Source of the DNA: Liolophura sinensis
Lineage: Eukaryota; Mollusca; Polyplacophora; Chitonida; Chitonidae
Length of the DNA: 64,000 nt
NCBI RefSeq assembly: GCF_032854445.1
Contig: NC_088302.1
Coordinates: forward strand, 12,827,338-12,891,337
Direction: 5' to 3'
In this document: positions 1-12,740 of the stretch, piece after piece
How positions within the stretch are numbered: the first letter of the stretch is position 1
Layout: each line of letters begins with the position of its first letter
Notes under the pieces: generated by a model
What the model was told of the DNA's origin: nothing
Database searches by the model: none
What the model saw: the letters and a program-made list of their open reading frames with translations, nothing else
Program-made: the position numbers and the translations under genes

Positions 1-889
1 GTATATAAAGGTAAGAATTTTAGGTTGCATGACAGTGTGCTGGTGTACTTCATTTAAAAAGCAAATATCCTGCGCATTTCATTACATATGGATGATTGGC
101 GAACAGAAGACTCACAGTCCTGCAATTTCTCCATTTGTGTGTTTCTCTGCTTAAATGACGTCAATCGGTGACCTATTTCTTGTTACATTAAGTCTAGCTT
201 ACATTTTGGTATCGGGGTCGTTGAAAACTGGAAAACACAAGCCGACCTTTGTTCGAGGATGTATATATTTCCTCGTAGATGCGTAAAGGTGTCTCTTGTG
301 GCTAGAAGCCCTTAGAGTCAATGCAAATGAACGTAGTGAAGGGGCATTAGCAGTATTAGCAGAAAGGTTCTACCAACAAACTATTTTAATTACGACATAA
401 AGTAAAATAAAGCTACCAGATAATGATTTAACTCAGAATTTTTATTTGCTGTTTTCTTTCTGTGGTTTTTTTTTTTTTTGTTTGTTTGTTACAGAAATGA
501 TTGGGAAACGTATAAATATACGTCCAGGAACCAGGTACTTACTGACTAACAGGCTTTGAAAGTTTATGTCATATTATACATGTTGATCGCATATAGGTGA
601 GACAGTCTGGTTAGCGCGAGGTACACAGTCGACAATAAAGGAAACGACGTAAATTGATAAGACGTCTTAATTCTGGCGAATTCTTATTATCGGATTTTGT
701 TTGGCTATGACTGTCTGGACCGGATGACAACTGTTTAAAAGTGTCACTAAAATACACAATTCTGATGTTCCATATTTTATCGTCATGAACGCTGTACTGG
801 ACACTTACTATCTACTCAGGGAAGTAGGTGAAGTTGCCGATGCTACTTCTCATTGATCCTAACCACTTACATCACGAACGTTCAAATTC

Positions 890-1012
890 GGCTTTGGTCG
901 TGGATTTCATCCGGGCTCTGCCCAATTTCCTCCCACCATAATGCTGGCCGCCGTCGTATAAGTGAAATATTCTTGAGTACGGAGTAAAACAAATCAAATA
1001 AATAAATAAATC
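890..1012 (+). repeat. SINE fragment (tRNA-derived, AAAT-tailed family)
   Basis: The stretch carries the family core: a 'ctctgccc' block, 'ccataatgctggccgccgtc', 'gtgaaatattcttgagtacg' and a tail of AAATAAATAAAT. Sense is plus, because the A-rich tail lies downstream. The tRNA-like head is missing (5' truncated). The same core recurs at 6899, 16527 (inverted), 16800, 27113 (inverted), 28659 (inverted, longest) and 36841. Confidence 0.75.
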
Positions 1013-1124
1013 AAATCCGGCTTATGTCAGTGACGTCATACACCAGATAAGATCATTGAAAATTAGATGTACATCATTAATGTATTAAAAGGCTTTTTTA
1101 CAAGTGTGACATATTTGTCTACTT

Positions 1125-1414
1125 TTAAGGTATTTTCGGTTGCCTGTATGATGTAAAGTGAGGCATTGTGCCAGCGTGAGAAAGGATGGTATCGGTGTAT
1201 TGGTGAAATTTTGGTGATGTTGGCGACATCTGCTCCCATCCTGGTGGAGTCTCCTGATGCCGGTTCCACCGTTGCGCAGTGACCTGGTGGGATCTGTTGT
1301 TTATACCCCAATCTGTCCCCTTAAATCCCTCCACAAACAGACTGTAAGGTTGTCCATCTATGTTGTAAGACACAAGATAAAATCCGTTGGAATGAGATGT
1401 ACAGCAACATGAAT
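1125..1414 (-). CDS. Possible 3'-terminal coding exon, unrecognised
   Basis: On the minus strand an open frame of about 96 codons follows a plausible splice acceptor (tctggtcacag at 1415-1425) and ends in TAA at 1125. Its first third reads like protein (NGFYLVSYNIDGQPYSLFVE, then GFKGTDWG), while the last part is low-complexity and may be non-coding. I recognise no family, and no matching upstream exon was found in the window. It could equally be a chance open frame or a piece of a degenerate repeat. A spliced transcript would settle it. Confidence 0.22.
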
Positions 1415-3650
1415 CTGTGACCAGAATCTAACCCGTGATGTGTTGTGTAATTTTGTTATGTGGCAGGGTAAAAGGTTATTATATTACAAACTTATGAATT
1501 TGGGTCGGTTTTTAATTTTAGTTTCCATGTACACCACTTAAAATTTATTTCACATAAATATTTTTACGGTATTTTCCGTTACCAACGGATTGTTTTAAGG
1601 AGATGACATACAGATATAAAATTTCTTTACGAATAATCTTCGACAGGCGTACTTACGGACTGTCTAAATACGGCATAAAAATAGATTACCAACCACTCAC
1701 CTCGACTTTATTCGGTTTCCAGCTCGCGGGGATGACATATCTATCTGATCTGAAATATATATTTTTCAATTCACCCAGCTGAAATAAGTATACATTACTT
1801 CACACTATTTTCTATAAAACGGAAAAACCAAAATGTTCTTATAAATGAGAATTAAACGTGAAAATGTTATTATAATATCAAAAATATTAAAGAGCGCCCA
1901 CATTTGCCAGTTGACGTCAGACAGGGGTTCAATAGCCGGGTGAAAGCTATGTTTTAAAGTGGCCCGCCAACGTTAACACCTGCTAGGCACCCTAGGAATT
2001 GTGAAAAAACTATGTTTCAACGGGATCCCATCACACTCTGCGTCACGAAACAACGTTTATTTCCGCCAAAAGGTTTACTGGATGCGTTTTTTGTTTTGTG
2101 TTTTTTTTTTTTGCCCCAGGCCCCTTGAATTCTTCAACATCGTATAAGTCTACGGAGACGCCAGGTCACGACCCTAGTGAATGTTTTGCTGAGGCAATCT
2201 GAATAAGTTTCTTACACCAAAGTATAACCTTGATGGATTCCATTACTTCTCTGGTCCCTTGTCGCATGTAACGCTGTTATACTAAGTAAAACTAAACGTA
2301 AGTATGCTTTGCCTCTTCATAAAGTAGTGTTATAATACCTTACTTTATAATATAAAAATCTGACAATATCATGGCGTAAAACATTTCGGTACGACCTCAG
2401 CGTATCGCTGTGACATTGTTACCGATGCTTTATCATCATGACCGCAGACGAAAACGGATCAAATAGGGCGGTTAAGTAATGAGGATATTGTCGGTATCAG
2501 ATCTATATATCATTGTTAGCCGACCAACAACTGTCACTTTGTGACATTTGTGTGCGCACTAAATATCATAATATCTAAATTGCATGACTGGAGCGATCGT
2601 CTGCTGGAAACCTTCGTGAACATGATGATGTATTTATAGATGTTGGGGAGGAAAGTGGATCCTGCTTTTCCACCTGAACGAAACAAACAACCTATTATTA
2701 CTTCTTGGAAGGTATCAGGCGACTGCAAATTTGGAGTTGTAATCGGATATCACTACAATTGCTGTTTTACAACCTGAGCGTTCTAACTCTCTTTGATGTA
2801 TCGGCCGACTTCTTCACTCGTGTAATTAATCACCTTACCATTATGGTACCTATACCTGATACACTGTACTACATACACTAACATTTTGCCACAGTTCTAA
2901 AGAAAAGGGTTTATACTTGTCCTTGTAATTGGACCTGGTTTGGTATTTTTAGCATTCTTATGGTTGAGGGTTGGTTTTTGCAATCTTACTGTAATTATTA
3001 CTTGAGCTACCGTTCATCTCTGGTGGTTTGCTACAATGTGTGTGTGTAGCTTATATAGTGTAAACATAGGTCCTGTTTTCCGAAAGTTGCAATAAAGTAG
3101 CTTATCAAAAATAAATGGCTTTCCTCTATAAACAGAGTAGGCTTAAAAGAGTTGCTCTGGAGGAGATACTCTGTTCCCAGAAAACTGAATTTTCAGACGT
3201 GGAAAGCTATATTTCTTCTGATCTCGCTCAAATCGCTCGTCTATAAAGTTATCCGTACCACTAAACACCTTGAATCCAGTGTTGGCCTTAAAACAACAAC
3301 AACAACCCATGTGTTTTTTCAGTATATGAGAGAGGAAGTTTTCTTGAAGCGACAATACTCGATTGTGTAGGTTCGTTGTTTTTTCCTCGCACTGTCCCGA
3401 TTTTCAGTTTGACTACGTGTTAACGGGAGAGAATCATCGAGGATTTTCCCTGTGAGTAGATATGGTGTCATTATAGCTCTGTAATGTGGACACACCAGCT
3501 GATGTTTTCATGTCTAGACGTACAGTTGCTTGTCTTCACATACTTTCCACTGCACGCTGCTACAGAACTACGTAACCAGGTCAGGTCATATATTGTTATG
3601 CCATTTGATGAGGTATGTAAATTTTTTTGTTCGAGACAAGTAATGTACAT

Positions 3651-3740
3651 CACGTGCCGAGATCCCACGGCATGCACTCGCACCTGTCGAGATCTCACGG
3701 CATGTACTGTCACGTCTCGAGATCCCACGGCAGGCCCACT
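3651..3740. repeat. Minisatellite, three 30-bp units
   Basis: There are three head-to-tail 30-bp units at 3651-3680, 3681-3710 and 3711-3740, each containing 'cgagatcycacggca' and ending in a variable 'tgyactcg'-like stretch. The units differ at several sites. Overlapping short open frames on both strands are by-products of the period being a multiple of three. Confidence 0.85.
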
Positions 3741-6700
3741 TTCTATTACTCACCTAAAGACAACCAAAGATTGCGAAAATGGGCAATCCTAACTGCTTTA
3801 AGAAGAAGTAGGAAAATGCTTCAAAGAGGGTTAGAACGCTCAGTTGGCAGAACGGCTCATATACATCAACATGCAGTGATGTCCGGTGATGTTGCAGAGA
3901 TGCCCTTAATTTACGCCATTCCTCGGATTCTGCCCAACTACAAGCAGTGATAGGTTGTCTTTCATTCAGTTGAAGAAAAAGAATGCTTTATCCTCTCCAA
4001 TATCAATAAATATATGGTCGTCTTCATGAAGATTTCAGTCATATGGTTAATGAGAGTCATGTGTGTAGACGTTTTCTCTTAACCTTTATAAGCTAGGTAT
4101 ATTTACCGCACGTACGCTTTGCCCCAAAGTGACATTTGTCAGTCAATTGACAACAATATACAGATCTTATCCTGCCAATATCGCTAGATATTTTACCGAC
4201 TTTTTGATCTCTCTTTATCTGCGGTATTACTACCGTTAATGATATTACAGCAATGGCCTGAGGCAGTCACAACATGTGTTATGTCCTAACTGAAAAGCAT
4301 CTTAGTGGAAATTTCGGTAGCCCAACACTACCTTGTCAGGTAGAAATATTCGTTTACATAATAAGTGTTATCTCTACGATTACGGTGCATATGGAATCTA
4401 ATCCAGGAAGGTTTCACTTAGGTTGTAGACACTTATCACTATCGCCTCACAGATACTTGTAGGTACATTCGCAGCTATCAAGACTTAGCTTGAACCAAAA
4501 CTTTACACATGTACGATAGTGAAGAATTCACTTCAAATAAACTTCCTTACGAAAGTAAAGCTTTGTCAGTGTGTTGATTGATATGATGTGACGTTCATTT
4601 GCAGTTCCAGATGTATATACCTATCAAGAGATCAGCTTCTCATTATAGATTACGGGGCCGATTTCATGGATAGCGGTGTCTAACAACAAATGACTTAGGA
4701 TCAGGTGCAGATTATCGATGTTAAACAATATCTGTGGTCCGAATATGGACTGCCTGACGTCAGTTGGTGAATATGACCACTGTTCAAGGTTTCGGATACC
4801 ATCATTAACTTTTCGCTTTCTTGTCCTGTTCTTGGAAAGAAAACTTATTTTGGCACAATACAGTTATTTTTACCTGCTGTAGATAGAACATATCTGTGAT
4901 AGACATGCCTGTCATGTAAGCTGGAATCTTAAATGGACATGTACCGAACACAGTTCAAGAGAATGGGTGATGGCAAATTGTCACCGTCTGTTTGACGTAT
5001 ATGCCTAAGAAAAATTAGTATATGTATATACATATTTTTTTCTTTTTGATTGGTTTAAAACCTTAGATACCAATATGCTTTATATGCTTTTACATCATTT
5101 ACATTTGCGTGGCAGACTTTTTTTTATAGTAAACATTCAGATACAGCATTGGGAAATAGATCATATAACTTCAGCGTAAAACATAAAAATACGTGGAGTT
5201 ATACCATATATAAGGTAACTTATTTCATCGTCATATCCATTCAGTTTATATAGTTCAAAACCATTGCCTGCTAAACTGTCTCACGATTTAGACAGATTGT
5301 ATTTTCGTGTTAACCTTTGTAGCGGCTGGGTTAAGTTACTAATGTGTACAGCTTTTTGAACAGACAATGCACGATAAAATTTCGTATGATATTAAAAATC
5401 AAAAACAATCATTATAACTGAAGCTTTTCTCAGGATGAGACCGTCTCTGAATTTTCTATGTTCGGTTTCTAATTTAATGCTTTATGTCGCTGTGTGCTTT
5501 TAAGAAAGTCATTACCATTTGTATTTCACAGCTAACTACCCTAAGGGTGTCTGGTTGGTAAGTCACGTGACTGAGGAAATGAGGGAGAACAATACAACGC
5601 ATTTGGGATTCGGAATTCGATACTGATATCAACATTAGCTATCGGTATTATATTACTCTTTATATGGATATCCTGATTTACAACCACTTGGGGAATTTAA
5701 AAGATTTCTCCACTCTAAATCCCTTGCCCCCCTTGCCTAAGGCAGGTTGTTTGATTGTTTTATCAATGTTTACGTGTTTATCGGCAGGGCTGCCATGTGT
5801 TTCTTCTAGTCCCTTGTAAAGTCTTGGCTTAGCGTGGTGCTTTGTAATACTGGAAACATACCAAGGTCGTACATGGCACAGTCAGAGGAAAGCAGCATTG
5901 AATATAACCCTCTTGAGGCTGCCACTAAAGAAGCCGGCTGTTCGATTTACTGCGCCGAAAAATAGAAAGGAAAACCCTGTAAGCCAAAGCTAAGCCTTTT
6001 TACAATGATCGCATACCAATTATCTTCTGGGGAAAATCCGATTTGCAAATTTACAATAGAAGGCACTATTCTACCCATCATCACCGGCACAAGGCCAAAG
6101 TGTCTTGAATAGTAGATTAACTAACAAACAGACTGAGGTTTGGGCAAGCTCCCAGTCACTTAGTGGAGGGATTTAAGCGAACAAATTTGGGTACAAGCGA
6201 GATAAGACTGGTACTTTGACAGCCTAATGACCGTGTTGAAAGATGGCATTTTCCAGCCAAAACACGGAAAGCTCTGTGAAGTCCTGAAACTCCCGAAAAG
6301 TCGATCGCTAAGGACACGACATAGAGACTTTTTCGTTCCTTTTAAGGTCGTCATTTTGACAGACAACATGCAACATTAAAGGAGAAGATCTAATCATTTC
6401 TTGATACGGCAAAGGAACATGGTGTCTGTTACGGTGCAGAAGGCCAATATACTGCTAATCGTAAATGTCGCTAAAATTAAACTTTCATCTAACATATATT
6501 CTGGCCAGTTAAGTGTAAGAGTTAATGATTCTGAGAGGTTTTCCAACACTTTCTTTATTTACAATTATTACAATGTCAAACAATTTCCACAGCTGTATTC
6601 AAGGCTCAGCTAGGAATATATTTGTTTGTTTGTAACGATTCCACAAACGGATTCATCTTCATCGATCACTGACTCTGTTGACAGCCTATAATTTCTAGCC

Positions 6701-6898
6701 AGTCTTCAACACTGCCGGGCAACACTGCATGCTGTTTGAATTTAAATTACATACATTTGGTAGCATAAATGAGTTAAACAAAATCATACAACAACGAGGT
6801 TTACAGAACGTTATGTAACAAGACATCGGTATATGTCACACTATTCTATTCAGTGCCACGATATAGCCTGTAATACTGCAGTAGGATAACATCTATTG

Positions 6899-7055
6899 TA
6901 CCCCGTAAGTGGGAAGGTCTGCCAACAACCTGCGGATGGTCGTGGGTTTCCCCCGTGCTCTGCACCGTTTCCTCTCACCATAATGCTAGCTCGTAAAAGT
7001 GAAATATTCTTGAGTACGGCGTGAAACACCAATCCAATAAATGAAAAAATAAATA
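6899..7055 (+). repeat. SINE fragment in unit A
   Basis: Same family as the SINE at 890: 'gggaaggtctgcc', 'cgcggatggtcgtggg'-like block, 'accataatgctagc', 'gtgaaatattcttgagtacg' and an A-rich tail (aataaatgaaaaaataaata). The copy at 16800 in unit B occupies the homologous position with the same tail sequence, so the insertion came before the A/B duplication. Confidence 0.78.
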
Positions 7056-8319
7056 TATCTATTCTACCCAGATGGAGGAATAAAGTGTGTGCTAAAATAG
7101 GCAACGAAGGTGCATTCGGAGATGTGAAGTGGAGACATCTACATATGGTGTGGACAGTGGCAACAACTTCTGTTTTGACACCACAAAAAGTCCTTCTGAA
7201 AAAATGAATATGCAACTGTTTGTGTAAATGGAGGTAGAATTGACACAACTTTAATGACGACATCTTAGTTGATTCGAAATATCCACACGCTATACGTTCC
7301 TCTTTCTCATGAATATTTATACTAGACATGCCACTGCTTTGGATGAATGAAAGTGTATTTTTTATTTAGACTCAGAGTTTTGGTAATTATCAAGAAAGGG
7401 TGTTCATTCATTGATGCAAACCTTATTTTTCGACAGAACGTGTATCGGAAAAGAACTACGGTATGATGTGTTTGGAGGACAGTAAAACAATACGCAATGT
7501 GCGTAAGTGTGTTTTTCATGTAATCACTTGGCGTTGTAACCAGTCCACAAGTTTTCCGTAGGATATGTAATGCCTGTATAAACAATATTCTGGCAAAACA
7601 AGGTACTAGACCACAAAAAGCCACTCAGGCGTTGCACACCGCTTGAAATACGCCAACCAGAACATCGGTGGTCGTCGGAAAGTGCATTTCCTTATTCTTG
7701 ATGCAGAGAGAAATTCCACTTATTTTGTCATGGCAAGTGTACATACGTATCTCCACATCATGATGCATTTCGAAAACAAATATACGATAGCTAGTATGGC
7801 TTACAGTCTTTAGCTTTTTTAGTGTAGCCTGGTACAAAAAAAAAGTCTATGTAAGTTTTGCTACGCTTATAATGACTTTTTTTTTATAGATATACACAGT
7901 ATAAATGGTTTAAGACTGTATCCATACAAGTTGTGTAACATTGTTTCTGCAGTGGATGTGCTGCTTACGAGTACTGGGGTACCACCAGCTGTTATATCCA
8001 CTAGAGAGCCTGTTGTGGGAGTCACGAGACAGCGGTCACTTCATGGCTCCCAACTGGTAGCCTAATGGCATTTGTACGCATTCCCATGACGACATCAAAG
8101 GCCTAAATGATAAACAACTTGGGCTTCCTTGAAAGTGACCACCACTGTATCCTGCTTCTTACGCCGCTATTCAATTTCTGGCAAGTTGTCCTCGTGTATA
8201 CAAGGCCAACTAATTTGTATTGTAGAGAGTCCAGTTGAGTCTTTGGACTGAGAGAGAGACTTGTAATACATGTAGATAGAAACGAGAGAAGAGAAAAGAG
8301 AGGAAAGGAGAGATATCCC

Positions 8320-9490
8320 AGACAGCAAGGTGTTATGGGCCCGACATGAGACCCATGTGTCAGCACATATTGAATCTTTACGGGAAACCCATACCATTTT
8401 GCACATGCGGGCAATATGGGCCTGCTTGGGGTTAAATATAGGCGTCAAGTCCGACATTCATATACCATTCGTAGTCCGTAAAAGGTGTTCAAAGTCGATA
8501 ACCGCAAGATCCATTTCCAAAACAACGTTTAACACTAACTCTCAAAGACAAAGGTACGTAAGAAATTATACAAATAAGAAATAAAGCCGGTAACACACAA
8601 GAGAGAAGCGGTCATCAGTTTTCAATGATGCCGGGCAGACAATGAATATTCCAGGCATGAATTCCACATCAAAGTTCAAATTCGTAGTCCGTGAATAAGT
8701 TCCATGTCAAATAACAATTAAACAAGTATCTGAGTCGCGCTTTAATTGCAACTGTTCATAAAGGCATCATGCTGATGTAATTAGCATGGCTACCTTTACG
8801 GCCCCTAGCCCCTGGCTAAGCGGTATTAGATACAGTTTTAAAATGACGAGCATTACAGACCCTAAACGATCAGATTGTGATTCAAAAGTAACGGATGATT
8901 ACGTCTTTCCGTTAATATGTTAAGACCTCATGCTACAAGAGGTGTTGATGTTACACATGACATACAAGATAGACGGTTACACTGGGCAACCAGCGCCATC
9001 TATGTTGTTAAATACCATGTAGGTGATAGATATGTACATAGGGATAACAGCGCCATCTATGTAGTTGATCACAATGCAGATCGCCAGAGATTCTGAACGT
9101 TCTGTCCATACCTGCCAACGAGAGTGTTATACTCATTGTAAAATTTGAGAAACTTAGGACATGGGACCCATGTGGGAACAGCATCTGCCGTATATTGGCC
9201 CCATACATGGTGTATGATCAGACCTTCAACATGGGTCCAATGTGGTATCTATTATGGCCATACATAGGTCCCTCATAATGTGGTATATTGTATATGGGAC
9301 CAATATGGGTATTATCAGCGTATCGAGATGGGGCCACGTTGGTTTTCTATTAACTTTAAGTGGGTCAGTAATTCATATGTATATTGCTCTTTCTGGGTCC
9401 AATATGGGGAAGAGGGAACTGTCCCATGAGAGGCCCGCTTATCAGTGGCCAGCATTTCCTGTCCACGCAGTGCAGTATGTCGCATATGTC
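8320..9490. repeat. ATGGG/CCCAT-rich repeat, split by an RT-element fragment
   Basis: Both sides of the RT fragment (8437-9157) carry imperfect motifs such as 'atgggcccgacatgag', 'gcaatatgggcctgcttggg', 'acatgggacccatgtggg', 'acatgggtccaatgtgg' and 'atatgggaccaatatggg'. The whole block is missing from the homologous place in unit B (near 18540), so it was added to unit A. Open frames in it come from the repeated motif and are probably not genes. Confidence 0.55.
8437..9157 (-). mobile_element. 5'-truncated RT element, 3' part only (copy A)
   Basis: This is the non-coding 3' part of the RT element seen most fully at 53504-55015. It shares the 3' terminus near 'ggcgtcaagtccgac' and the internal 'cagcgccatctatg' repeats, and stops at 'gagaaacttag' before the RT coding part. 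Sense is minus. Variable 5' truncation with a fixed 3' end is typical of target-primed retroposition. Confidence 0.7.
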
Positions 9491-10627
9491 ACACGACATA
9501 TGGCATGTCCTATTAAACTCAGAAAATTACAGATTAATATTGTGTTGTAAAAACAATTGCTGCAGTTAACACTTTGTACGTTAATATCAAATAATACTTT
9601 TTTGCAGCGCTGAAGAGAGCTTGAGAAAGTTACCGGTATGTAATGCATGCATAACACAATAATTATTATACGGTCATATCAAAGCTATATATGATGTAAA
9701 CTATGCCACAAACATGAGAATTTAAAAACCAAATACATTGTCATTATTTTCACCATATATTCAGTAATAGAAAGGAAAGGAAAGGAATAAGTTGTATTTA
9801 ATATAATTAAACCATGAACAAAAATGTTACTTTCATACGCTGTATATTTGCACAAAACTCAACAATAAGTACAACTATAATCCACTTTGAAGTATTATAT
9901 ACCTACAAACACTATAGCATGAAACAAGCGTTCAGGTGATCACAATATACGCCTCAACAAATACATTTGTTTGAAATGTATTAAAGGATACATGCATCAT
10001 TTAAATGAGTGTAAAATCTGAGGGAAAGTGCTTCACGATTGTTGATGATAAGTCTCTTCTCATTTTGTTTAATGTAAGGTTTTAGGGTGAAGAGCACGAA
10101 TTATATATCATCGTAGCCACAGAAATGTATATACAAATGTCCATTGTCACCTCTGCATATATAAAACCACCAATAATAATAATGAACGTGGCAGCCGAGC
10201 AAATAAATACGAATGTCCATGGTGACCTTTGTATCTCTGTAACCATAAAAAAAGTAAGTAAAAGTAAGCAAGAAGCAAAGTTCTTATTATAGTTCTACCA
10301 TTTTGTCTGTCAAATAAACAACCCCACTTTGAAGGAAGCCTAATGTAATGTGACTGCCTTTCAAACTGGGCAAAAAATAATATAGAACTGAGAGGGTTAA
10401 CCTAAATGAAGTGACAAAATAAAGCAGAAAAAGTATATTTAAAAGAGAACTGCAGTATTAAATATACGGTATTCAGAGATGAAAAGAAAACCTCTAAATT
10501 AAAAGTATTATTTGTACGCTAGGTCTATATGTCGGCATGAATCAGAGAGTTATTCATAGTAAGTTGCTTTATTATTTGTATTTACATGTACAACATTTCA
10601 ACATTTCAAACTTTAAAAGGGATGTTA

Positions 10628-10631
<4 letters not shown>

Positions 10632-10678
<47 letters not shown>
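10632..10678. repeat. (AT)n microsatellite
   Basis: About 23 uninterrupted AT dinucleotides. It is present in unit A and has no counterpart in unit B near 19070, so it expanded after duplication. Likely polymorphic. Confidence 0.97.
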
Positions 10679-10682
<4 letters not shown>

Positions 10683-12682
10683 CACAATACAACTTAAAAT
10701 TTTTGTCGGTACAGAAACGTGCCAGGGACGACCATATAATGTATAGCGACAATCGAAAACCGGTCTATTTCTGGGCTCCAATTCGGCCAATATGAGAAAA
10801 CAGATGGATGCATTACAAACTGACCATCCTAGTCTCGTGAATAAGATACCCTTTTCCTAGCCATGCTCAAGGGGTGGCAAATTAGGGAACAATGTTTTCA
10901 GTTTATCGCAACAATGAACTATTTACATTACATTAAAATCAGCTCTAAACAGAAAACGTATACATTTATAAGCATCAATAATCCATTCTTAAAACAACTT
11001 ACAGTACTGAAAAAACCTTATTGTGCGTCTAAATTTTAGCACAGTGAACCGTTTTAAAGTTAAGGCTAAGCATGTCTTAAGTCTAAGGCAGCTTCGTGAT
11101 CGCAGGACTAGATCGCTTGTGTAATTACTTGAGCATCCTTTCAAGATAATGATAGCAAGTTAAACAAGGGATTGGGATGTTTTATTTCATGATCATTGTA
11201 TTCCGATTGTGTCATTCAATGAAAAGAAATTGCTGATTTATTAGATGGGATACACGAGTTGTGCAATCAATGTGGACATGTGAAAAACGACTGATGCACT
11301 AGTAACAGTACTGCATGGGCAAATGCCAATATTCAGAATATCTCTATTTGCTTGAGACAGATAAAAATTTGTAATAAAACTTTGTTCCCCATATCTTCAG
11401 ACCAAATATTTGTGAGTCATCACTTCAGAGCATCTAGTATATTTTGTGTGTGTTTTTGTCTTTTACAAAGGTCATTTAAAGTTTGTCTCTCTGGCACGCT
11501 GTGTAAAACGCCACTGATGTCAACTGGATTCTGCGTTTTTCCTGCCTCAGGCTTATCCAGATCACAAAACATATTTGTTTTTATCGATTCACTCATAAAT
11601 CATACTGCGACAGACTTGTTCTAACTGCCACGTCTCCACATCACCATAAAGCAAATATTATCATATCAATGCTCAGATCAAGCAGCGTATATAGCAAACA
11701 TTATCTCTACATATTAAAATGTGTCCGCAAAGGATTTAATAAGTAGTTGCTTTGGTAACGTCGTCTACTGAAGTCAATGATACACGACTGTTGGCCATTT
11801 CTGTCAAGGATTTATATAACATTCATGGCCCACAGACTGGCGCTTTGTGTTGGGCGATAACTTTGGCCACAGAGGTCATGGAGAATAACAGAGAACACAA
11901 CCCAGTCTGGCGGATGGAAGACAAATCACCGAACCCGTCTGCTCTCTGAGGCAGCTCCATGCCTGTGCGCAATCAGTACGGGAAACGTGACAGGCGGCAT
12001 TGGCCGATGTAACGGGACAGCTTTAGTCTGATCTCTTGTGATCGAACGAGAGGGGAACCTGCAATGTGTAGAAACTACAATTGTCCTTGTGAAATCAAAC
12101 GTAAAACGTATGGAATGAATTCCATGATCAGAGACCAGGACAAAGAAAACGTGCACATCACAAGGTAGGCAAGGTTACGTGTCACTGGATCAAAGAAAAC
12201 TAAGACATTAAGAGAGCAAAGCGATTACAGTATGTCATCACAGCGGGTCTCACGCCATATTCGTTATGTTATCGTATAGTGCTAGACGAGCCTATCTTTA
12301 CAAAATTCTCCTATTATGTCCCTAAAAACCTTGGTATTTTGCGAAGGATAATAGCCGTGTCTGTAGACGAGATAAGTTACGTCTACACCGTCACTGCTGG
12401 ATGTTTCCTAGACCACTGTTTCCAAGAATCACAGAGCTGTACATGTATTCTAATCGATACCACAGCCAGAATGGAGGGTATTTATCAGTAATATCAGATA
12501 TAAGGCGCGGATCAGATTTTCTAGTATCACTACTTCCACAAACATGGTTAACAACTACCCTGAAAACAGAAGAGAAGTGTGGAATAAGTATTTTCACGAG
12601 TATTACACTCGTGCTCTATTATTAATGGAGGTATCATTTTCTCTTACTAACTATAGGAGGTGGAAATGTAGGGGAAAGAACG

Positions 12683-12740
12683 AATGAATGAATGATCATG
12701 GCTTAACGCCACATTGGCAATACCTTATTCATATCGTTGC
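12683..12740 (+). repeat. Short interspersed repeat fragment in unit A
   Basis: 'gaatgaatgaatgatcatgg' followed by 'cttaacgccacattggcaa' and 'ttcatatcgttgcgagg' resembles an interspersed repeat I recall from molluscan DNA (a short GAAT repeat followed by a 'taacgccacattggcaatat' core). The homologous piece in unit B lies at 21115-21180, so it came before the duplication. Confidence 0.4.

Larger units (their letters stand above)
1..5569. other. Gene-poor flank upstream of the tandem array
   Basis: AT-rich sequence with poly-T runs (around 467-480 and 2100-2112) and only short open frames. Apart from a SINE, a three-unit minisatellite and one doubtful exon listed separately, I see no coding sequence, RNA gene or mobile element. 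It could be intergenic or intronic. Confidence 0.5.

Noticed and set aside
7322-7624. Minus-strand open frame similar to 17740-17958 and 23803-24051 (KTCGLV..PSDYMKNTLTH)
   Set aside because: The similarity reflects the array's DNA copies. The frame is broken in units D and E and has no start or splice support.
10586-10795. Plus-strand open frame with a Tyr/Ile run
   Set aside because: It is mainly the (AT)n microsatellite read as protein.
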